From a bacterium 210917-DFI.7.65 (GTDB taxonomy: Bacteria > Bacillota > Clostridia > Oscillospirales > Oscillospiraceae), in NCBI GenBank assembly GCA_020555865.1, contig JAJCJJ010000001.1, positions 186,001 through 250,000 of the forward strand: DNA of 64,000 nt. The letters run 5' to 3'. The translations under genes were made by a program, and so were the position numbers. Below the pieces are notes generated by a model that did no database searches, was not told where the DNA came from, and was given only the letters and a program-made list of their open reading frames with translations. Within the stretch, counting starts at the first letter, position 1. Each line of letters begins with the position of its first letter. Positions 25,392 to 33,072 of the stretch are shown one piece after another.

Positions 25392-27206
25392 TCAAGGCCG
25401 AAATACCGTTTTGCGGGAATCCGGTGCGGCCTGAATTCCCTGAGCCATACCGCCAGCGGATGTGCCGCCTCCCTGCGGCTGCTCACCATCCATTACAATC
25501 GTCCCATAGTGGCGGCGGATGATGGACTCCTCCAACTCCTGCTTGTCAGCATAGGCAACGAACCGCTGGGCCTTCTCTGGCACTTCATAGGGCTTGCCGA
25601 ACCGGATGCCCCAGTCGAGGAACAGCCGCAGCTTGACCTTCATGGGGTGGACGCCGGTCTTGGCCACAATAAAGCTGCCCTTGGGCATGGACTTGAGTTC
25701 ATCCGGGGTCATGAGGGGACGCTCCATCATCTGGAGGGACTGGCTGGGATCGTTTTTCCCGCGGGAGATACTGCCGCTCATCACCGTCCGGCTGCCCAAA
25801 GATTTGGACAGTTCCACCGCGGTCTGACTGGCCGGGGCGAAGCCGCCGTAAAGGTTGACCTGGCAGTTGTCCACGATGATCTCAGAGCCCTCTTTTCCAT
25901 AGTTTTTCTGCAGCTGTCCCGTAATACTCTGGACGATAGGCACCAACATGAGTCCTCTGGACCGGGAGGCGGAAAACATCAGCTTCAGCGACTGGATGGG
26001 CGGGCATGTCCCAAGCTCATCTGCAAAGAATACCACCCGGTTCTTGAGTCGCCCGCCGTTCTCGTCGGCCACGGTGAGGATCTCCCGGTACAGATTTTGG
26101 AGGATCAGGCTGACCATGAAATACTTGGTCTGATCCTCCTCGGGCAGTACGATACAGATGGCGGATTTCTCATTGCAAAACTTCTCCGCGTCAATGGCGG
26201 TGTCAAAGCAGAGGATCTGCTCCATCTCCGAGTCGAGGAAGGCGTTTAGGCGGGACAGTACCGTTGAGATCACGGAGGCCATGGCCTGCTCCGCCGTGTT
26301 GAGGGCGGACCCGGCAAACCAGCGGGCCTTATGATTAGGCGGGAGCTTTTCCAGCAGGAGCTGGAACTGATTCTTTCCCTTCACCCGGCTGGGGGCCAGC
26401 AGTTCCTGCACCAACTTGAACACCGACACGATGTGGCGCTTTTCAATGGGATTGCCGTCCGCGTCCTCGGTGGACAGGTACTCGGCCACCAGCAGGAACA
26501 TGGCAGTCAGAAGGCCCTCGGCGGAATCGTAGAAAAAAGCATTCTGCCCATACTGGGCGCTGTCGCCGCCGCTGGTGTTGATGAGGGTCTTGGCGAGGAT
26601 CTTGGAGTATTTCTCTGCCTTGGCCTTTGCCGCCAGGTTTTTGGGGTCGGCTTTATAGATGTCCATGTACTTGTTGATCAGATGAAGCAGGTTGTTGCCG
26701 TCCGAGCGGGTGGGATTACGCAGATCCAGCACAGCGATCTGGTATCCGTAGCAGTCCTTGGCGATACCAGCGTAGTTGCGGAACAGGTCGCCCTTGGTAT
26801 CCGTGCAGAGGAAGGACATCCCGCTGGCAAGGGCATATTCGATGTTGGGGTACAAAAAGAACGCGGTCTTTCCGGCGCCGCTGGCGGCGGTGACCATAGC
26901 ATGGATGTCATCGGTGTCCACCAGAGCTGTGACATGGTCTTTGGGACCTTCGCAGCCAAGGACAAGGCCCTGCTTTTCAGGCAGATGCTCTCCCTTGCGC
27001 CACAGCTCTGGTTCAAAAGGGACATGAGCATAGGTCTGCCGAATCTCCTGTTTGGTAGCCCAGCGTGCGGTTCCATGCTGGCCGTCGCCCACAGTCTTGG
27101 ATTTGATTCCGTCAAGGGTATAGTAATGGGAGAGAAATGCGAGGCCGCCGATTACGAGAAACATGATGGCGCCTACCACGATAAGTGTTATAACTTGCGT
27201 TGGCAC
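25392..27206 (-). CDS. VirD4/TraG-type conjugative coupling protein
   Basis: 604 residues from a GTG start with AGGAGG upstream. An N-terminal membrane helix (about 5-27) is followed by a Walker A ASGAGKTA at 108-115, a Walker B VVFFADELG at 391-399 and the conserved downstream segment of type IV coupling proteins. It would be a membrane-bound ATPase linking the relaxosome to the transfer channel. It shows the element is or was conjugative. No relaxase or VirB4 lies in the window. It appears intact. Confidence 0.93.
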   Translation of the reverse strand: MPTQVITLIVVGAIMFLVIGGLAFLSHYYTLDGIKSKTVGDGQHGTARWATKQEIRQTYAHVPFEPELWRKGEHLPEKQGLVLGCEGPKDHVTALVDTDDIHAMVTAASGAGKTAFFLYPNIEYALASGMSFLCTDTKGDLFRNYAGIAKDCYGYQIAVLDLRNPTRSDGNNLLHLINKYMDIYKADPKNLAAKAKAEKYSKILAKTLINTSGGDSAQYGQNAFFYDSAEGLLTAMFLLVAEYLSTEDADGNPIEKRHIVSVFKLVQELLAPSRVKGKNQFQLLLEKLPPNHKARWFAGSALNTAEQAMASVISTVLSRLNAFLDSEMEQILCFDTAIDAEKFCNEKSAICIVLPEEDQTKYFMVSLILQNLYREILTVADENGGRLKNRVVFFADELGTCPPIQSLKLMFSASRSRGLMLVPIVQSITGQLQKNYGKEGSEIIVDNCQVNLYGGFAPASQTAVELSKSLGSRTVMSGSISRGKNDPSQSLQMMERPLMTPDELKSMPKGSFIVAKTGVHPMKVKLRLFLDWGIRFGKPYEVPEKAQRFVAYADKQELEESIIRRHYGTIVMDGEQPQGGGTSAGGMAQGIQAAPDSRKTVFRP

Positions 27207-27272
27207 ATGATCCTCCTTTTGATATCTACGCCTTAATATCAGAAGGGGATGTTCAGTTTTCGCTTTGTCTGC

Positions 27273-27278
27273 TATAAT
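27273..27278 (+). promoter_or_regulatory. Extended -10 box before the small zinc-ribbon gene
   Basis: TGCTATAAT with its TATAAT at 27273-27278; no convincing -35. A start near 27285 would give an almost leaderless mRNA beginning just ahead of GAGGTGA. Confidence 0.45.
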
Positions 27279-27300
27279 AAATTGGTATGAGGTGATTGCT

Positions 27301-27468
27301 TTGATTTGCGCATGTGACCATTGCTACTATCTGTTTGAGGCGCCGGAACTGCCAGAGCAATGCCCGGACTGTGGAAAGCAGGCAACCCGGCCAGCCAATA
27401 AGCTGGAGCGGGCAGAATATCTCAGCAGACAAACAAGTAGCCAGGAAGAAGCGGAGGAGTGTGACTGA
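27301..27468 (+). CDS. Small zinc-ribbon protein
   Basis: 55 residues if it starts at the TTG at 27301 (GAGGTGA 5 bases upstream); an in-frame start at 27265 would lie upstream of the likely transcription start. Contains CDHCYYLFE and CPDCGKQ, a rubredoxin-like CxxC-CxxC knuckle. It is the only plus-strand gene in this block. Homologues occur on Firmicutes conjugative elements; function unknown. Confidence 0.6.
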   Translation: MICACDHCYYLFEAPELPEQCPDCGKQATRPANKLERAEYLSRQTSSQEEAEECD

Positions 27469-27496
27469 GCCATTCCTCCGCTTTGCTGTTTCAGGC

Positions 27497-28033
27497 TTAG
27501 GCCATCACTGGCTCAGCTTCCCTCTGGGTCTTTTCCTCTTTCTGCCGCCGTTTGATCTCGTCGGCCTCGTACTTGACCGGCACCTTGGCACAAGAGATGG
27601 CCAGCTCCAGCCATGCGCTGGCCACCTCTTTTTTCTCTGCCTGGGTACGGATACCCTGGCGATTGTTCTTGGCCAATACGCTTTGGAATTGCATGGCGAT
27701 CTCATCCGCCCGGTTCTTGAGGATACTCCGGTTCTGATGAGGCAGGATGTGGCTTTCTAAAAACCGGACGCCCTGCTCAGTGGTCAGCGCGATACCCATC
27801 TGTTTGCACTCCCGCAGCACCACCGAGAGGGCCAGCGCCGCCATGGTTTCCATGCGTTCCATCGCCTGGTCAAAGCGTCCCCAATGGAGGTCGTTCCGGT
27901 ACCGCAGGAGCAATCCGGGGAACTGATAAACCGCCCGGTCCGGCTGAACTTCCTTGCACCTGGCTCCGATTCGCCGGCAGACGAGCCCCGCCACCGCAAA
28001 CTGCGGATGCTCCTCGGCGGGCTGGGCCTCCAG
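27497..28033 (-). pseudogene. C-terminal part of the DUF3991/Toprim gene, cut off by in-frame TGA
   Basis: This frame is in exactly the same register as the Toprim gene upstream and continues it directly after a single TGA (28034-28036). The first codons after the stop read LEAQPAEEHPQF, then a helical region with GLVCRRIGARCKEV and LHWGRFDQAMERMETMAAL, to the stop at 27497. No ribosome site or ATG is found; the only alternative start is a GTG at 27994. I recall family members that run through this join with a glycine (GGA to TGA would be one change). Confidence 0.6.
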
Positions 28034-28942
28034 TCAATGCCGCGCTTTCAGATCCTCATCCCAGTCTTTGTATTCGGATTGCAGCGGGGCAATTTGAGAA
28101 TAGCCATGCTCTCGGAGAACTTCTGAGAGCCGACCAACGGCCTCGATTCCGGCGGCATCATGATCCAGGCAAAGGATGGCTTTCCGCAGATTTGGATTTT
28201 TCTCCAGCATCCACAGCATAGCCTGTTCCGCCGTACCACAGAGAGCCACATAGCTGTGCTTCTGCCAGCCGTCCGGGTACAGGGTGAGAAAGGCAAGCAG
28301 ATCGATGGGGGCCTTGAATACATAGAGGCGGTCGCTGGTACCGACCCAGTGGAAACTGCACCGCGGATCACTGCCCTCTATGTTGCCCCGGTAGCTTTTG
28401 CCTTGGGTATAGAGCCCCCGCTTGTGGGCATGACGGGCAACGCCGCGTTCATCGAATCCTACGAACACGGCGTTGTGATACACCTTTGTCTGATCTATGG
28501 ACAATTCCCGGCTCTCATAGATCAGTCTCTTCTGTGCGAAAGCGCTTAGTACCTCCCGGCTGATGTGCCTCTGCTGGAGCAGATAAGCATATACCCGCCG
28601 CATGGCCTGGTTTGAGGGAGGCAGGGCAAATTCCTTTGGCGGCTCTTTTTCTTTTTTCTCCGCCGGTACATACACCTCCCCCTGTTCACCATTGAGCAGA
28701 CGGGTCACTGCTTCAGGGTAAGTCAGGCCGTAGAAATTTTGGACAAAGGAGATTGCATGGCCACCCCTCTCTGCAGCATGATCATACCACTCATTCCCAT
28801 GCACAGTAATACTGTGATCCGAGGTGAGGCGTTTGTCCTGGCCGGAGGAGATGAGTTTCTCTCCCTGCCGGCGCAGGAACTCCACCAGGTCAACGGAGTT
28901 GGCACGGAGTTTTTGGTCCTCTGTGAAGTGGATATATGGCAC
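28034..28942 (-). CDS. DUF3991 / Toprim-domain protein (N-terminal part)
   Basis: 302 residues from a GTG start with AAGGAGGG upstream. The N-terminus has a CHC2-like primase fold (HGNEWYDHAAERGGHAISFV, NFYGLTYPEAVTRLL), DUF3991 in the middle and a Toprim domain at the end (LYVFKAPIDLLAFL, LCLDHDAAGIEAVGRL). It is the primase-like protein standard on Firmicutes conjugative elements. It probably once extended through the downstream in-frame segment. The catalytic Toprim motifs seem preserved, so partial function is possible. Confidence 0.8.
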   Translation of the reverse strand: MPYIHFTEDQKLRANSVDLVEFLRRQGEKLISSGQDKRLTSDHSITVHGNEWYDHAAERGGHAISFVQNFYGLTYPEAVTRLLNGEQGEVYVPAEKKEKEPPKEFALPPSNQAMRRVYAYLLQQRHISREVLSAFAQKRLIYESRELSIDQTKVYHNAVFVGFDERGVARHAHKRGLYTQGKSYRGNIEGSDPRCSFHWVGTSDRLYVFKAPIDLLAFLTLYPDGWQKHSYVALCGTAEQAMLWMLEKNPNLRKAILCLDHDAAGIEAVGRLSEVLREHGYSQIAPLQSEYKDWDEDLKARH

Positions 28943-28960
28943 GCTACATCCCTCCTTATC

Positions 28961-28987
28961 AAAAAAGAGGCCGCAGTATGCGGCCTC
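28961..28987 (-). terminator. Hairpin terminator upstream of the Toprim gene
   Basis: Perfect 9-bp stem GAGGCCGCA/TGCGGCCTC with a 3-base loop, then TTTTTT on the minus strand. It sits 18 bases before the Toprim GTG, so it may act as an attenuator. The 28988-29221 stretch above it holds no gene. Confidence 0.65.
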
Positions 28988-29221
28988 TCAAATCTGTGTT
29001 AATTCATTCGGTTGGTTGGCATCTTTCGGAGCTCTTGGACTTGATCCCGACGCTCATAGACCACAGCGGTAGTGTGACTGGAAAGGTGCCTGAAAGGGTA
29101 ACTGAAAAAGAGAAAAAGATTTCAGAACTTCTTGTTGAAGCTCCAGAGGCTATTAATGGGAGTCCGCAGGTTCATACCTCAGGATGCCGGACGTTGCTCA
29201 AAACTGCTTGGATCACATAGC

Positions 29222-29905
29222 TCATGTCCTCTCCTCCGTGTCCATGACTGATTTCCCATACCGGGCAATTAGAGTCGCATAAAGGATATTGAGGAAATCC
29301 TGATCATCTATCAGGCTCCTGTTCGCCAGTTCACCGGCGTCCATGGGGAATTTTCGCTCATACAGCCGTTTGGCGGAATAAAAGATGGGATAGTCCCGAA
29401 CCGCCAAGCCCCTGCAGGAAATGCAGTGAAAGTCAATATATCCGCTGGCAAGTGCCGGAACCACCGTCTTCCAAAGTGATTCCCTTGAGGCCAAAAGGTA
29501 GAGGGCTGCCCAGTAGACAGAAGGAGTATCTTCCTTCGGCTTGTCCGCCGCCCTTTGGCAATACGGACGGATCTTGTGCAGGATGGCCTGATCCGGGCCA
29601 TCCCAATGCGTCACGGATCTAATTCTTTGGTACAGCCGCAAACGGAGGTGCCTGCCCAAGCACTCCAGAACCAGATCATGGTATTCCAGAGCGCCGGAGG
29701 CCAGCCTCTCTGCAATATAAGGGCAGATGGGAATCTGGCAGGATTTGCGGCGATAGTGCAGGCAATATTGGCAGTCTACATCCTCTGGCTTGTAATGGAA
29801 GCTGCTGAAGCTTATCCCACCGCCGCGACGCTGGAAACCGGGGACGCTCATCATCATGCGCTCCAAACTGGCTTGGGGGGTATCTTGGGCGAAATATTTT
29901 GTCAT
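29222..29905 (-). CDS. Cysteine-rich conjugative-element protein
   Basis: 227 residues starting MTKYFAQDTPQASLERMMMS at the ATG at 29905 (GAGGGAG upstream). It has a Cys cluster CQYCLHYRRKSCQIPICPYI near residue 47, suggesting a metal site, and a helical C-terminus. Conserved on Firmicutes conjugative elements but without a named function that I can recall. Confidence 0.7.
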   Translation of the reverse strand: MTKYFAQDTPQASLERMMMSVPGFQRRGGGISFSSFHYKPEDVDCQYCLHYRRKSCQIPICPYIAERLASGALEYHDLVLECLGRHLRLRLYQRIRSVTHWDGPDQAILHKIRPYCQRAADKPKEDTPSVYWAALYLLASRESLWKTVVPALASGYIDFHCISCRGLAVRDYPIFYSAKRLYERKFPMDAGELANRSLIDDQDFLNILYATLIARYGKSVMDTEERT

Positions 29906-29932
29906 GGCTGTCTCCCTCTTTCTGAGCATAAA

Positions 29933-29983
29933 AGAACAGGGGCCGCATCTCTACACATAAGGTGCAGATGCGGCCCCTGTTCT
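29933..29983 (-). terminator. Long hairpin between element genes
   Basis: Perfect 18-bp arms (29933-29950 and 29966-29983) with a 15-base loop, followed on the minus strand by TTTTAT. It terminates the gene ending at 29991. Confidence 0.65.
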
Positions 29984-29990
29984 TCCATTT

Positions 29991-30659
29991 TCACATATCC
30001 ATTTGTGGTTCCTGCTCGTGTCCCTGCTTCAGCCTGTCCGCTAGGTCTGAGACAGTGTATTCAATCTTTGTCCTTGCAGTCTGTAAGGCTTTGAGCTGGC
30101 CATCTTCCAACTCCGAACCTTCATCCAGCAGATAGCCTGTAGCCCGGTACAACTCGGCTCGTTCCTCCAATGAGAAAAGCTGGGCCTTGGAGATCAGCCC
30201 GGAACGGACGGCGAAGTCCTGCTTCGCTCCGCAAAAATCTTCCTCGTAATAATGTCCGTGGCTCACGCCGGTCCTGCTACAGTCCCAGATCCATGTAACA
30301 AATTGATAACCCCAGCCGTTTTCCAATTCACGCCCAGCCAGCACTGCGCCGCCAAAATCCGCCAGGAGATGGAATTTCTCACTCAGACCGCTGGCATGAA
30401 GGATGGGGGCGGTCTGGACCGCATCAACATAGGCATACACTTCATCTGCGGTCTGGGCAACTTTATGGTATAGTTCACTGGCTTCCGGCTGATTGATTCC
30501 GGCAGGGAGGAGGAACACATCACTCCCCGCCGAAACAGAGAGGACCGGCTGGTCGTTCAGTAGCACTGTCAGCCGGTTCTTCTCCGGATGGCCTGTGGTG
30601 ATTCCGGCTGCCCGCAGGCGGCGGGCTAACTCCGCAAAATATTTATTTCCCAAACTCAT
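29991..30659 (-). CDS. Conserved conjugative-element cargo protein
   Basis: 222 residues from the ATG at 30659 (MSLGNKYFAELARRLRAAGI). The AGAGGAGG site is very close to this ATG, so a TTG two codons later may be the real start. The segment YQFVTWIWDCSRTGVSHGHY is highly conserved among similar element proteins as I recall them. Soluble; function unknown. It is the last gene before tRNA-Leu. Confidence 0.7.
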   Translation of the reverse strand: MSLGNKYFAELARRLRAAGITTGHPEKNRLTVLLNDQPVLSVSAGSDVFLLPAGINQPEASELYHKVAQTADEVYAYVDAVQTAPILHASGLSEKFHLLADFGGAVLAGRELENGWGYQFVTWIWDCSRTGVSHGHYYEEDFCGAKQDFAVRSGLISKAQLFSLEERAELYRATGYLLDEGSELEDGQLKALQTARTKIEYTVSDLADRLKQGHEQEPQMDM

Positions 30660-30718
30660 TCCTCCTCTGAAAATGAAAAAAACGGAACCACTTTTGAGAT
30701 TCCGGCCAAAAAGAAAGA

Positions 30719-30752
30719 GCGGCAAATATTCCCCGCAGGAAATATCGCCGCG
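30719..30752 (-). terminator. Imperfect hairpin upstream of the last element gene
   Basis: GCGGC/GCCGC stem with a bulged ATATT(T)CC/GGAATAT inner stem, then TCTTTCTTTTT on the minus strand. It parallels the hairpins at 28961 and 29933. Confidence 0.45.
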
Positions 30753-30837
30753 CTTTTCTGTTCTCTATATCATCTGCTACCCGCGGGTTTGACTCTCATC
30801 AGAGTGAATAACGCGAGGTCAAATATCGATAAAATGA

Positions 30838-30865
30838 GGCCCGTAGATTTACTCATCTACGGGCC
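30838..30865. terminator. Hairpin near the tRNA-Leu 3' end
   Basis: Perfect 11-bp stem GGCCCGTAGAT/ATCTACGGGCC with a 6-base loop. It has no long T-run and lies 58 bases from the tRNA 3' end, in the presumed junction zone. Confidence 0.45.
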
Positions 30866-30923
30866 TTGGAAGCCTTGAAAACACTGGGTTTTTATCCCCA
30901 ATATCTTTTTTAGCCTCCCTTTT

Positions 30924-31008
30924 TGGTACGGGTAGTGGGGGTCGAACCCACACGCCTTGCGGCACAGGAACCTAAATCCTGCACGTCTGCCAATTCCGCC
31001 ATACCCGC
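30924..31008 (-). tRNA. tRNA-Leu (anticodon TAG)
   Basis: 85 nt including an encoded CCA. The acceptor stem GCGGGTA pairs with TACCCGT, the anticodon stem-loop is CAGGA-TTTAGGT-TCCTG giving anticodon TAG, there is a variable arm typical of class II tRNAs, and the T-arm contains GGTTCGACCCC. Its 3' end faces the conjugative region. Confidence 0.95.
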
Positions 31009-31021
31009 ATAGAACGTGCTT

Positions 31022-31050
31022 ATTGTATCACAAGTTTTTTTCTGGCGCAA
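31022..31050 (-). promoter_or_regulatory. Promoter of tRNA-Leu
   Basis: TTGCGC (31045-31050), 17-base spacer, TACAAT (31022-31027) on the minus strand, with an extended TGA before the -10. Confidence 0.6.
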
Positions 31051-31104
31051 GAGAGAACAAAACAGCGCCCCGATGGTTTTTGCGGGGCGCTGCGTTTGTT
31101 TGCG

Positions 31105-32730
31105 TCAAGGCTTGCATTTACTGCAGGGAGTATAACCGGAGGCCACGGCGTCGGAGCGGTTGGCAAAATAAATCCGGTTTTTCTCCAGCGGAAGGTTGGC
31201 ACAGCTGGGGCGATGGAACACATGGGAGCTGCGGTTTCCGATGTAACTGCTGCTCTGGTGTTCCGTGGGGTTGGTTTGAATGGCAGGGTTTTTGGACGGA
31301 GTAAAACGCACGTTTTTCCCATCGCTGGTGCACACAATTGTACCCTGCAGATCTGTGCGGTACAGCGTTACGTCTGCATCGCGCAGGCGGGATAGAGCTG
31401 CATCGTGGGGATGGCCGTAGGAATTGCCTGCACCGCAGGAAATAACGCCGTATTGCGGCGCAACAGCGCGCAAAAACGGATAGGAAGTGGAGGTCTCACT
31501 GCCGTGATGGCCTGCTTTCAAAACGGTGCTTTTCAAAGGATATCCTGCTTTCAGGATATCGGCTTCTTCATCTCGTTCCGCATCGCCGGTGAACAAAAAC
31601 GATGTATCGCCGTAAGTGATGCGCAGCACCAGAGACATATTATTGGGATCATCGCTCGGGCGGACCGGGCCGAGAAACTGGAACTGGGCGCTGCCAAGGG
31701 AATAGGTGCTGCCGCACTGGGGTACCGTCAGGCGTTTGCCCTGCTGGTTCAGGTACTTGACAATGTTTTGAAAAAATTTGGCGTCGTCCTGTGTTACAGA
31801 ACAGAAGGCCATACCCACCTTGGCATACTGCAGCGCACCGGCCAGGCCGCCCATGTGATCTTCGTGAGCGTGAGTGCCTACCATGTATTTAAGGTTGGAG
31901 ACGTTTTGCTGTTTGAGATAAGCGTAGATCAGATCGGAATCGGCAGCGTTTCCGCCATCGATCAGCATGGCCTCGCCGTCGCACAGCACCAGTGCGGCGT
32001 CTGCCTGGCCCACGTCAATGAAATGGATTGCAAAGCCCTCCGCGGCTTCGGCGTTTCCGCCGGAACCCATGGCTGCGAAGCGAGCGCGCAGGCGGGACAG
32101 GACAGCGCAGCTTTCCGCACGGGTCAGAGGTTTACTGCCGTTGAAATATCCTCCGGTTTGTCCGGTCAAGATCCCGAGACTGTACATCCGGCATACAGCA
32201 TCTTTATACTGGCTGGGCAACGCAGTGTAATCCGGCATGACTGCGGAGGAAACGCCTGAGGTATCAAAGTGATATCCTGGGGCATTGGCGAGCACGTTGT
32301 TGGCCAGCACGGCCATTTCGTACCGGGTGACCGCAGTGTCCAGACTCTTTCGACTGTTTTGTATACCAGACAGAGTGATGGCATTTTTGCTTCCGCCGCC
32401 AAAAAGATGAAAATGCTCCGCGGCCGTATAATAGGGCGCAGCCCAATAGTTGCCGGAAGAAGCCGGAGTCGCATGCTCGCCGGTTTCCTGCTCCAGCAGC
32501 CGCACAGCCATAGCCAGGAATTGTGCCCGGGAGAGTTGTCCGCCGGGGTCAAAAGAACCATTTCCAACACCGTTGACCAGCCCGGCTTCCTGCATTTCAC
32601 AGATCGCGCCATAGGCCCAGTGGGTATTTGGAACGTCCCGGAAAGATGCGGCCGAGGCCGGCGACAGCAGCGCCAGGGCGGCAGAGATGGATACCATGAG
32701 GCACAGCGCCCGACGAATCAACATTCTCAT
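31105..32730 (-). CDS. Secreted SLH-domain metallo-beta-lactamase-fold protein
   Basis: 541 residues. Signal peptide at 1-27 (ending SPASAAS). Two SLH domains follow (FRDVPNTHWAYGAICEMQEA; PSQYKDAVCRMYSLGILTG), which anchor proteins to cell-wall polymers. Residues about 230-470 are a ComEC/Rec2-type metallo-beta-lactamase domain with the metal motif GTHAHEDHMGGL and GHHGSETSTS. The C-terminus (about 495-541) is a small cysteine/histidine domain (VFHRPSCANLP, YTPCSKCKP) like that fused to nucleases. Probably a cell-surface hydrolase acting on nucleic acid or phosphodiesters. It overlaps the cupin gene by 4 bases. Confidence 0.85.
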   Translation of the reverse strand: MRMLIRRALCLMVSISAALALLSPASAASFRDVPNTHWAYGAICEMQEAGLVNGVGNGSFDPGGQLSRAQFLAMAVRLLEQETGEHATPASSGNYWAAPYYTAAEHFHLFGGGSKNAITLSGIQNSRKSLDTAVTRYEMAVLANNVLANAPGYHFDTSGVSSAVMPDYTALPSQYKDAVCRMYSLGILTGQTGGYFNGSKPLTRAESCAVLSRLRARFAAMGSGGNAEAAEGFAIHFIDVGQADAALVLCDGEAMLIDGGNAADSDLIYAYLKQQNVSNLKYMVGTHAHEDHMGGLAGALQYAKVGMAFCSVTQDDAKFFQNIVKYLNQQGKRLTVPQCGSTYSLGSAQFQFLGPVRPSDDPNNMSLVLRITYGDTSFLFTGDAERDEEADILKAGYPLKSTVLKAGHHGSETSTSYPFLRAVAPQYGVISCGAGNSYGHPHDAALSRLRDADVTLYRTDLQGTIVCTSDGKNVRFTPSKNPAIQTNPTEHQSSSYIGNRSSHVFHRPSCANLPLEKNRIYFANRSDAVASGYTPCSKCKP

Positions 32731-33062
32731 AGGCGGTGCTCCGGCACCACGGCGAAGAATACCAGATCTTCGCTGCCGCAGTTGATCAGACTGTGGCGGT
32801 GCCCCATGGGGCAGTAGTGGCAGCTGCTGGGACCAAGCAGTTCTTCCGTATCATCGCAGAGCGCCTTGCCGGTGCCGGAGAGGATCCAGATGATCTCGCT
32901 ACTGGTTTCATGGACATGGGCGCCGATAGATGCGCCGGGCGGCAGCAGACCGTGCATGATTTTGTTGGATTCATCGGCATATATCCGGGCGCGGGTCCGG
33001 CCAGTGCCGCCCTTGAAACCGGGAATCACGGTTTCAGGAATGCTATTCAAGGAAAGAAGCAT
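32727..33062 (-). CDS. Cupin-domain protein
   Basis: 111 residues. Single cupin with metal-ligand motifs GAHVHETSSEIIWILSGTG and HYCPMGHRHSLIN. A small cytoplasmic cupin whose substrate cannot be read from sequence. It lies 10 bases downstream of ychF and overlaps the SLH protein gene, so the three form an operon. Confidence 0.85.
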   Translation of the reverse strand: MLLSLNSIPETVIPGFKGGTGRTRARIYADESNKIMHGLLPPGASIGAHVHETSSEIIWILSGTGKALCDDTEELLGPSSCHYCPMGHRHSLINCGSEDLVFFAVVPEHRL

Positions 33063-33072
33063 GACAGCCTTC

